This document shows positions 8,401-13,746 of a stretch of 13,746 nt of DNA, piece after piece. The position numbers and the translations under genes are program-made. This DNA is from Bacteroidaceae bacterium (GTDB lineage Bacteria > Bacteroidota > Bacteroidia > Bacteroidales > Bacteroidaceae): positions 1-13,746 of the forward strand of contig JAFYMV010000096.1 of assembly GCA_017548225.1 (NCBI GenBank), given 5' to 3'. The notes beneath the pieces were generated by a model that did not search any database, was not told where the DNA came from, and was given only the letters and a program-made list of their open reading frames with translations. How positions within the stretch are numbered: the stretch's first letter is position 1; each line of letters starts with the position of its first letter.

Positions 8401-9181
8401 CATCGGTATAGCCCTCACCCAAGCTTACATAACCACCATGTCCACCTTGAATGGTGTAGAACTTGGTGTCGGTATCCATGTAGCTTACATAGATATTGAG
8501 TCCATCAATATTGATAACGGTAAACTTACCATCAACAGGGATTGCAGAGAGAGCTTTCTCTTGCAATTTCTTTGCAGAGAAGGTTGCACCGTTCTGGTAT
8601 GTTGTACCCTCATAGGTAACACCACCTTCATTAGCACCCAATACATTAATGGTATAAGTCTTGGCCTTTACCACAGCTTCTTCAATTTTGAAGCAGTTAC
8701 CAGCATCGGCAGTAGTCCAATCATTGACCATGATACCCGATGAAGTCTGACCAGGAATCTGTGTATTCATACCTTGGTCGCCAATCTGAAGTTTCCAAGG
8801 ATAGTCGCCACCTACGTTGGCTATCTTCATCGCTACAGTTGCCTCGTCGGTGTATACACCTTTAGCACCTACATACTTGCCCGCTCCTACACTATAGAGA
8901 TAGTAGCCGTTGTCTTTCTTCTCGATGCGGAATTGCTGCTTGGCATCGTTCACATCGTAAGTAACTGAACCGACAGCAGAACCTGTGCTGGTACAAATCT
9001 CTCCAGGCACAGCCTCGCTGTACAACAAGAATGCACGTGCACTGCTGAGAGCGTAAGTGTTCTCGTTATCCAACTGCGACAAGTCTGTCACAAATGTGTC
9101 CGTAGACTGTGCCCACGCCACATTGCATACCAAAGCCATAAGGAGGCTCAGCATGCCCTTAAAAAATGTTTGCTTTTTCAT
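5405..9181 (-). CDS. Secreted GH95 alpha-L-fucosidase with N-terminal ricin-like modules
   Basis: Predicted to remove terminal alpha-L-fucose, typically alpha-1,2-linked, from mucin O-glycans, blood-group structures or milk oligosaccharides by an inverting mechanism. Residues 1-24 are a Sec signal peptide ending AWA. Regions 36-168 and 238-376 look like ricin-type beta-trefoil modules. GH95 homology begins near 405 (LPLGNGELGCMVFGG at 427-441, NEKTLWSGP at 450-458) and runs to about 1208. Seen motifs: LQGIWN (731-736); NIN (751-753), spaced like the water-activating asparagines of characterised GH95 enzymes; E900 in FSAEQ as candidate general acid where many relatives have SPEN; GHRHMSH (996-1002); and QIDGNFG with D1091. 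The tail 1231-1258 resembles that of the neighbouring sialidase. The catalytic part has full family length. Alpha-L-galactosidase activity, also known in GH95, cannot be excluded. Confidence 0.93.
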   Translation of the reverse strand: MKKQTFFKGMLSLLMALVCNVAWAQSTDTFVTDLSQLDNENTYALSSARAFLLYSEAVPGEICTSTGSAVGSVTYDVNDAKQQFRIEKKDNGYYLYSVGAGKYVGAKGVYTDEATVAMKIANVGGDYPWKLQIGDQGMNTQIPGQTSSGIMVNDWTTADAGNCFKIEEAVVKAKTYTINVLGANEGGVTYEGTTYQNGATFSAKKLQEKALSAIPVDGKFTVINIDGLNIYVSYMDTDTKFYTIQGGHGGYVSLGEGYTDGGNLLLTKTDAPKDNKGIWAFVEQTDGGYKVYNYSTGLSKVLGMIGEEANARASMVAPDAEGYATTFDGNFNFNGDVSYIKSKGTSKWWNKRGNYLAYWNWGNVTGDQGSMFYLDEAEYVSYPDEYIHEIADIAGISAYEPKNPNTLWYTTSAEATGVSYPWMEYALPLGNGELGCMVFGGVAHEELQFNEKTLWSGPANTVGAGGGNRTFMNFGSLIIANNDASIYTDGVTDYVRYLDIEEGIAGVEFKNANGTKQVRKYLSSAPDQVIAGQYKSVGDDKMNLVFSFEPGMGIGAGAVVYEGNTASFSGKMTVEYAARLHVVADEGAEVVATKSGISVKNATEVTFYLKGATNFDGDMDAVNSYFTSEDAAAVNARVESEIEAAEAKGFAAIEADHIKDFTAITKRMTFDLGLTTPTVDTKTLVDSYYPNNGNADSKANDHLFLEQLYFHFGRYLAISSNRKPIAAPNNLQGIWNDRGADSPWNSDIHTNINIQMNYWPTEITNLSDLHKPFVNFIIRGAQSAGWKEVATRYNEGHGWSVLTETSLYNSMSTWGDNYLVANVWYTSHLWMHYRYTQDKEFLKKAFPAMWGAAQFWFHRLIEDRGFDNTQDEQEHVRNYHTPYKYEPDGTFVAPNEFSAEQHDNQTEDGTAHAQQMIYYLFTNIKEAIDILGGKEAVGLTDADIEKLDLYLVKTDQGLHTETYTGAWGETYNGVKTGELLLREWKYTPFDISNDKGHRHMSHMMALFPMDQITPESPYFEPAVNSLKLRGDAATGWSMGWKVNLWARAQDGDHAHIIIKNALKHSTSYGTDAGQGGIYYNLFDSHAPFQIDGNFGVCSGIAEMLLQSAHGYINILPAMPAVWEDKGAVTGMKAMGNFTVDFNWLNGKCQKATIVSNAGAELKVRCVRGAMELAEALITIDGEEVATTVDANGIVTIPCEKGATVEIDFTTKGQGSTTGIENSELNTQNSALIYDLMGRRVEKAEKGIYIVNGNKVVIK
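5497..5524. repeat. 7-bp tandem repeat (AGTTCTG) inside the fucosidase tail linker
   Basis: Four heptamers in register: AGTTCTG, AGTATTG, AGTTCTG and AGTTCTC. On the coding strand they encode a seven-residue period (NSELNTQ, then NSALIYD) at about residues 1221-1234, just before the conserved GRRV tail. The position and period match the sialidase repeat, but the heptamer sequence is unrelated. Confidence 0.8.
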
Positions 9182-9266
9182 GTGTGTTGTAAATAATATA
9201 GTTATAACTAATCGTTTTTCTTATGGTTTTTGCAAAGCACAGATTACAACCTCGCCCATTTCGGGG

Positions 9267-9298
9267 CAAAGATACGGAATATCTGCGGATTGTGCAAA
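9267..9298 (-). promoter_or_regulatory. Bacteroidetes-type promoter of the fucosidase gene
   Basis: Minus strand: TTTG (9298-9295), a 20-bp spacer, then TATCTTTG (9274-9267), an exact consensus match. The ATG is about 86 bp downstream, giving a leader of roughly 80 nt. A small GCCC/GGGC inverted repeat (9254-9257/9264-9267) lies at the predicted start of transcription, with no known meaning. The -33 box is 46 bp from that of the divergent murD promoter. Confidence 0.85.
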
Positions 9299-9344
9299 TT
9301 ATAGAGGACACCGCAAGCCTTTTCGGTGAAATATTTGTGCGCGC

Positions 9345-9375
9345 TTTGTTTTTCGCTCGTTTTTTCGTATCTTTG
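9345..9375 (+). promoter_or_regulatory. Bacteroidetes-type promoter of murD
   Basis: TTTG (9345-9348), a 19-bp spacer, then TATCTTTG (9368-9375), an exact consensus match. Transcription would begin near 9382, downstream of the in-frame ATG at 9326. That supports the GTG at 9416 as the real murD start and gives a leader of about 35 nt. Confidence 0.85.
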
Positions 9376-9415
9376 CACGATTATTTATCAAATATTGAGC
9401 AAACAGCATACAACG

Positions 9416-10747
9416 GTGAAAAGAATCGTAATATTAGGTGGAGGTGAGAGCGGCGTAGGTGCTGCCATCCTGGCACAAAAAGAGGGTTTTGATGTGTTCC
9501 TTTCGGACATGTCAAAGATAAAGGAGCACTACAAGCAGATGCTCAACGAATATCATATCGCATGGGAGGAACAGCAGCATACCGAGGCACTCATCCTCAA
9601 TGCCGACGAGGTAATCAAGAGCCCGGGCATACCCGCCGATGCACCAATGATGCTGAAGATTGCCGAGAAGGGGATACCTGTAATCTCGGAGATCGAGTTT
9701 GCCGGACGCTACACTGACGCCAAAATGGTGTGTATCACAGGTAGTAATGGTAAGACAACCACCACTTCGCTGATTTATCACATCTTCAAGAGTGCTGGCT
9801 ACAATGTGGGACTTGCCGGAAACATCGGACAGAGCCTTGCCTACCAGGTGGCGACATGTGATTATGATTATTACATCATAGAGCTGAGTAGCTTCCAACT
9901 TGATAATATGTATGAGTTCCGCGCTAACATTGCCATCTTGCTCAATATTACTCCTGACCATCTGGACCGCTACAACCACAATATGCAGGAGTATGTGGAT
10001 GCCAAGTTCCGCATCTTGCAGAACCAAACCGACGATGATGCCTTCATCTTCTGGAATGACGACCCTATCATTCAGCGCGAACTGTCAAAGCACGGCATAC
10101 ATGCCAAGCTATACCCCTTTGCTGAGGGTAAGCGCGAGGGAGTGACGGCCTACACTGATGATGAGGAGCTCTACTTTGATACCCCTTATGCCTTCAACAT
10201 GGAGCAAGAGGAGCTGGCTCTCACCGGTAAGCATAACCTGTACAATTCGATGGCGGCAGGTATATCGGCTTCGCTCTCGGGTATCGAGAAGGATATCATC
10301 CGCAAGGCGCTGGCGACCTTCAAGGGCGTGGAGCACCGATTGGAGTATGTGGCTCGTGTGCGTGGCGTAGACTACATCAATGACTCGAAAGCTACGAATG
10401 TGAACAGTTGCTGGTATGCCTTGCAGAGCATGACGCAGAAGACTGTGCTCATCCTGGGCGGAAAGGACAAGGGTAACGACTACACCGAGATTGCCGACCT
10501 CGTGCGCGAGAAGTGCGTGGGACTCATCTACATGGGCCTCCACAACGAGAAGCTGCACGAGTTCTTCGACCCGTTCGGACTTCCCGTAGCCGATGTGCAG
10601 AGCATACAGGATGCGGTCGATGCTGCCTATCGCATGGCACAGAAGGGCGAGACGGTACTGCTCAGCCCCTGTTGCGCAAGCTTCGACCTCTTCAAGAGCT
10701 ATGAAGACCGCGGTGAGCAGTTCAAGCAATGTGTAAGAAAATTGTAA
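9416..10747 (+). CDS. murD: UDP-N-acetylmuramoyl-L-alanine--D-glutamate ligase
   Basis: Cytoplasmic Mur ligase that adds D-glutamate to UDP-MurNAc-L-alanine using ATP in peptidoglycan precursor synthesis. From the GTG start it is 443 aa, the normal MurD length. Residues: nucleotide-binding-like N-terminal domain (ILGGGESGVG at 6-15); P-loop GSNGKTT (109-115); ELSSFQL (156-162); DHLDRY (181-186); the probably carbamylated lysine K197 in AKFRIL; NDSKATN (322-328); and the substrate-binding SPCCASFDLF (417-426). The open frame extends upstream to an ATG at 9326, but those 30 residues lack the family pattern and precede the promoter's predicted start of transcription. The gene is divergent from the fucosidase gene and followed by lon, not by other mur or fts genes, which is unusual for murD. 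All catalytic motifs are intact. Confidence 0.95.
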   Translation: MKRIVILGGGESGVGAAILAQKEGFDVFLSDMSKIKEHYKQMLNEYHIAWEEQQHTEALILNADEVIKSPGIPADAPMMLKIAEKGIPVISEIEFAGRYTDAKMVCITGSNGKTTTTSLIYHIFKSAGYNVGLAGNIGQSLAYQVATCDYDYYIIELSSFQLDNMYEFRANIAILLNITPDHLDRYNHNMQEYVDAKFRILQNQTDDDAFIFWNDDPIIQRELSKHGIHAKLYPFAEGKREGVTAYTDDEELYFDTPYAFNMEQEELALTGKHNLYNSMAAGISASLSGIEKDIIRKALATFKGVEHRLEYVARVRGVDYINDSKATNVNSCWYALQSMTQKTVLILGGKDKGNDYTEIADLVREKCVGLIYMGLHNEKLHEFFDPFGLPVADVQSIQDAVDAAYRMAQKGETVLLSPCCASFDLFKSYEDRGEQFKQCVRKL

Positions 10748-10890
10748 ATTTAAGGAGTTCAGGAGGTAGGAGTTTAGGAGTACAGACAAATGTATCGACT
10801 GACGACTACTCCAATGGCTAAAAGCAAAGAAAATCAGCGAACGGACTATTGTCCAAACTCCTAAACTCCTGACTTCTAAACTCCCTAAAT
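10748..10890. repeat. Long imperfect inverted repeat filling the murD-lon gap
   Basis: Arms 10748-10786 and 10852-10890 (39 nt each, about 30 matching positions, including an uninterrupted 14-bp run 10768-10781/10857-10870) flank a 65-nt loop. AGGAG words recur in the left arm at 10753, 10761, 10768 and 10776 (steps 8, 7, 8), and the right arm mirrors these steps. The element starts at the base after the murD stop and ends 9 bp before the lon ATG. It may be a small REP- or MITE-like insertion, and as RNA a long hairpin between the two messages. I see no Bacteroidetes promoter inside it. Confidence 0.75.
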
Positions 10891-10899
10891 AAAGAATTT

Positions 10900-13365
10900 A
10901 TGATAAAAAGCAAACTATACTTTGATTCTAACGAGCCGGAAGAGACCGGGCACTCTATCTCACTCATTGCGGACTTTGACGGCAATGAGGAGACCCTATT
11001 TGATACTCCCCTCGATGCGGTGATGCCCATATTGCCATTGCGCAACATGGTGTTGTTCCCTGGTATCGTACTGCCCGTATCGGTAGGTCGCAAAAGTTCA
11101 CTGCGACTCATCAAGGATGCCTTTAAGCAGGAAAAAGCCATCGGCGTATTCTGTCAACGCTCATCGGAAACCGAAGAGCCGCAACAAAAGGATCTTTATG
11201 AGATTGGTACTGCTGCACGCGTAGTACGCATCTTCGAGATGCCTGATCAGACGACAACGGTCATCTTGCAGGGCATGCAGCGCCTTCGCCTTACAAACAT
11301 CGTATCGACCCGACCCTACCTGATGGGTGAAGCCGAAGCACTCTCTGAACTGTTGCCTCGTCGCGGCAACCGTGAATTCAAGGCTACAGTGGACAACTGC
11401 AAAGACCTTGCTGTGCGTTACATCAAGAGCTCTGAAGAGATGCAGCCCGATGCGGCTTTTGCCATTAAGAACATCACCAATGGCATGTTCCTTGTCAACT
11501 TCGTGTGCTCGAACTTGCCGTTCGACATCAAGGAGAAGATGCAACTCTTGCAGGAGGAGTCATTGCAAGAACGCGCTACACATCTGCTCTCTATACTCAA
11601 TCGTGAGGTGCAGCTCGCTGACCTCAAGGCAAGCATACAAATGCGCACCCGAGAGGATATCGACCAACAGCAGCGCGAGTACTTCCTGCAGCAACAACTG
11701 AAGAATATCCAAGACGAGTTGGGTGGTAGCGTTCAGGACCAAGATATCAATGAGCTGCGCAACAAAGCCAACAAGAAAAAGTGGACGAAGGAGGTGGCTG
11801 ACACCTTCGAGAAGGAGGTGATGAAGCTTGAGCGCATCAACCCGCAGTCGCCCGACTATAATGTGCAACTCAACTACCTGCAGGTGATGGTATCACTCCC
11901 CTGGGGTGAATATACCACTGACAATCTTGACTTGCAGAATGCACGCCGTGTGCTCGACCGCGACCACTACGGATTGGAGAAGGTGAAGGAACGTATCCTT
12001 GAACATCTGGCCGTGCTCAAGATGCGTGGCGACCTCAAATCTCCTATCCTCTGCCTCTATGGCCCTCCCGGAGTCGGCAAGACATCGTTGGGCCGCTCTA
12101 TTGCCACAGCGCTGAAGCGTCAATATGTACGCGTCTCGCTCGGTGGTTTGCACGATGAGGCTGAGATACGCGGACACCGCAAGACCTATATCGGTGCCAT
12201 GCCGGGCCGCATCATCAAGAGCCTCGCCAAAGCGGGTTCGTCAAACCCTGTATTCATCCTCGATGAGATAGACAAGGTGAGCCAGGCCAACCATAATGGT
12301 GACCCTTCATCGGCATTGCTCGAGGTACTCGATCCCGAGCAGAACAATGCCTTCCACGACAACTTCCTTGATGTGGACTATGACCTCTCTAATGTGATGT
12401 TCATTGCTACGGCCAACAATATCGGCAATATCCCTGCGCCTCTGCTCGACCGCATGGAACTCATTGAGGTAAGCGGATACCTTACCGAAGAGAAGATTGA
12501 GATTGCGCGCAAGCACCTCGTCCCCAAGCAAGAGGAGGCGAACGGTATACCTAAGCGACAAATCAAAATCGATAAAAAGACGCTCGAAGCTGTCATCGAG
12601 AACTATACCCGTGAGTCTGGCGTGCGCGAACTGGACAAGAAGATTGGCAAGATATTCCGCCGCTTGGCATGCAGCTATGCTACCAACGGCTACTATAGCC
12701 ATACTACCGTCAAACCGGCCGACTTGCGCGAACTGCTGGGCGTGCAGGAGTTCTCACGCGACAGATATCAGGGCAACGACTACGCTGGCGTGGTTACGGG
12801 ACTCGCGTGGACAGCTGTGGGCGGTGAGATTCTCTTCGTGGAGACCAGCCTCAGCCGCGGCAAGGGTAGCAAACTCACACTTACAGGTAACCTGGGCGAT
12901 GTAATGAAAGAGTCTGCCATGCTGGCTCTCGAATATATCAAGGCACATGCCTCGTTGCTCGACATCAATTATGAGGTGTTCGACAACTGGAACATCCACA
13001 TCCATGTACCTGAAGGTGCTGTACCCAAGGATGGCCCTTCGGCAGGTATCACTATGGCCACCTCACTCGCTTCGGCACTCACGCAGCGTAAGGTGAAGGC
13101 CAATCTTGCGATGACCGGTGAGATCAGCCTTCGCGGTAAGGTGCTTCCTGTGGGCGGCATCAAAGAGAAGATACTCGCAGCCAAGCGTGCCGGCATCAAA
13201 GAAATTATCCTTTGCGAGGAGAACCGTCGTAACATCGAAGAAATCCCCGAGATGTACCTCGCAGGACTTACCTTCCACTATGTGAAGGACATCCAGGAGG
13301 TGTGGAAGATTGCTCTGCTTCCCGAAAAGGTGAGCAACCCGATGAACTTTGACATCAAATCATAA
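10900..13365 (+). CDS. lon: ATP-dependent endopeptidase La (Lon protease)
   Basis: Cytoplasmic AAA+ serine protease that unfolds and degrades damaged and selected regulatory proteins. At 821 aa it is full length for a Bacteroidetes LonA. Residues: N-terminal substrate-binding domain about 42-240 (MPILPLRNMVLFPG at 42-55); coiled helical region 240-310; AAA+ module with Walker A GPPGVGKT (388-395), Walker B FILDEID (452-458) and a sensor-1 type ATANN (503-507); protease domain about 620-805 with catalytic S714 in KDGPSAG and K757 in GGIKEK, the same 43-residue spacing as S679/K722 of E. coli Lon. The start follows an A/T-rich AAATAAAGAATTT leader without Shine-Dalgarno, as usual here. With no visible promoter in the gap, transcription may come from the murD promoter through the inverted repeat. 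A heat-shock promoter of unknown form is possible. Confidence 0.97.
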   Translation: MIKSKLYFDSNEPEETGHSISLIADFDGNEETLFDTPLDAVMPILPLRNMVLFPGIVLPVSVGRKSSLRLIKDAFKQEKAIGVFCQRSSETEEPQQKDLYEIGTAARVVRIFEMPDQTTTVILQGMQRLRLTNIVSTRPYLMGEAEALSELLPRRGNREFKATVDNCKDLAVRYIKSSEEMQPDAAFAIKNITNGMFLVNFVCSNLPFDIKEKMQLLQEESLQERATHLLSILNREVQLADLKASIQMRTREDIDQQQREYFLQQQLKNIQDELGGSVQDQDINELRNKANKKKWTKEVADTFEKEVMKLERINPQSPDYNVQLNYLQVMVSLPWGEYTTDNLDLQNARRVLDRDHYGLEKVKERILEHLAVLKMRGDLKSPILCLYGPPGVGKTSLGRSIATALKRQYVRVSLGGLHDEAEIRGHRKTYIGAMPGRIIKSLAKAGSSNPVFILDEIDKVSQANHNGDPSSALLEVLDPEQNNAFHDNFLDVDYDLSNVMFIATANNIGNIPAPLLDRMELIEVSGYLTEEKIEIARKHLVPKQEEANGIPKRQIKIDKKTLEAVIENYTRESGVRELDKKIGKIFRRLACSYATNGYYSHTTVKPADLRELLGVQEFSRDRYQGNDYAGVVTGLAWTAVGGEILFVETSLSRGKGSKLTLTGNLGDVMKESAMLALEYIKAHASLLDINYEVFDNWNIHIHVPEGAVPKDGPSAGITMATSLASALTQRKVKANLAMTGEISLRGKVLPVGGIKEKILAAKRAGIKEIILCEENRRNIEEIPEMYLAGLTFHYVKDIQEVWKIALLPEKVSNPMNFDIKS

Positions 13366-13377
13366 CACGCAACACGA

Positions 13378-13418
13378 CAAGCTCTTCATACATGAGGAGC
13401 TTGCCGCATCTATTGCGG
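13378..13418 (+). terminator. Tandem hairpins after lon, possible terminator without a T tract
   Basis: CAAGCTCTTCA (13378-13388) pairs with TGAGGAGCTTG (13393-13403) through an 11-bp stem with one T-G wobble and a 4-nt loop. It is followed directly by CCGCA/TGCGG (13404-13408/13414-13418). No T run follows, so intrinsic termination is uncertain. The position, 13 bp after the lon stop, suggests a role at the end of the lon message. Confidence 0.5.
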
Positions 13419-13515
13419 TGACGACGCAAAAAGCATAAGCCGGCCTAACTTTATAGGGTTTCTGCCTTGCCCGACAACAAGAAAAGAACTTTTCTATTAT
13501 GTTCGCGCGCTGAAA

Positions 13516-13547
13516 CTTGCTTTTTCACGCAGATTGCCGTACCTTTG
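13516..13547 (+). promoter_or_regulatory. Bacteroidetes-type promoter of tpiA
   Basis: CTTG (13516-13519), a 20-bp spacer, then TACCTTTG (13540-13547). The -7 box is an exact consensus match and the -33 box has one mismatch. It lies about 64 bp upstream of the tpiA ATG, predicting a leader of about 58 nt and transcription separate from lon. Confidence 0.8.
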
Positions 13548-13611
13548 CAGCCTGAAATCAATGCAAACAAAAGATTTATATAAATATCGTTACATTAAAA
13601 ACTGAAAGAAA

Positions 13612-13746
13612 ATGAGAAAGAACATTGTAGCAGGAAACTGGAAAATGAACAAGACTCTCCAAGAGGGTATCGCTTTGGCTACCGAGCTCAACGAGGCTTT
13701 GACAGCTGACAAACCCAACTGCGAGGTTATCATCTGCACTCCCTTC
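13612..13746 (+). CDS. tpiA: Triose-phosphate isomerase, N-terminal 45 codons
   Basis: Interconverts dihydroxyacetone phosphate and glyceraldehyde 3-phosphate in glycolysis and gluconeogenesis, in the cytoplasm. The window ends inside the gene. The visible protein starts MRKNIVAGNWKMNKTLQE: AGNWKMN carries the substrate-binding asparagine and lysine (N9 and K11 here), and the segment ending VIICTPF matches the second beta strand. The ATG follows an A-rich leader and the promoter at 13516-13547. Nothing beyond residue 45, including the catalytic histidine and glutamate, can be judged. Confidence 0.95.
   Translation, partial: MRKNIVAGNWKMNKTLQEGIALATELNEALTADKPNCEVIICTPF

Noticed and set aside
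9326..9415. Upstream ATG start for murD adding 30 residues
   Set aside because: The extension lies across the promoter and before its predicted transcription start, and would make MurD longer than the family with a hydrophobic leader unsuited to a cytoplasmic ligase.
10891..10899. Shine-Dalgarno site for lon
   Set aside because: The leader is A/T-rich with no GGAGG-like word at proper spacing; AGGAG words further upstream belong to the inverted repeat.

Overview
The window looks like a piece of a gut or oral Bacteroidales chromosome, most likely a Prevotella-type genome. The evidence is four promoters of the Bacteroidetes form (TTTG or CTTG, a 19-20 bp spacer, then TAnnTTTG), A/T-rich leaders with no Shine-Dalgarno sequence, and housekeeping proteins (MurD, Lon, TpiA) with Bacteroidetes-like sequence. 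It also holds two large secreted glycosidases with near-identical signal peptides and a shared short C-terminal tail (IYDL.GRRV...KG.YI.NG.KVV.K). The genus is inferred, not shown.

Bases 1-1250 carry no convincing gene. They hold a 144-bp-period repeat running off the left edge, a perfect 15-bp inverted repeat leading into three 22-bp units, a largely featureless A/T-rich stretch, a bidirectional terminator-like hairpin, and two nearly identical 112-bp tandem units. The last unit merges with the 3' end of the sialidase gene.

Bases 1248-9181 (minus strand) encode two multidomain exo-glycosidases: a GH33 sialidase (1321 aa) and a GH95 alpha-L-fucosidase (1258 aa). Each has its own promoter and a strong terminator separates them, so they look like independent transcription units with a shared theme: removing the terminal sialic acid and fucose caps of host mucin-type glycans or milk oligosaccharides. 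No SusC/SusD pair, regulator or sialic acid catabolic gene is in the window.

Bases 9299-13746 (plus strand) are housekeeping: murD (GTG start), lon, and the first 45 codons of tpiA. murD is divergent from the fucosidase gene and is not in a division/cell-wall cluster here. A 143-bp inverted-repeat element fills the murD-lon gap. tpiA has its own promoter.

I found no clearly new molecular system. The most unusual content is repeat biology: a 3'-end duplication at the sialidase gene, 7-bp-period repeats encoding the linker before the C-terminal tail in both glycosidases, and hairpin-rich intergenic elements.
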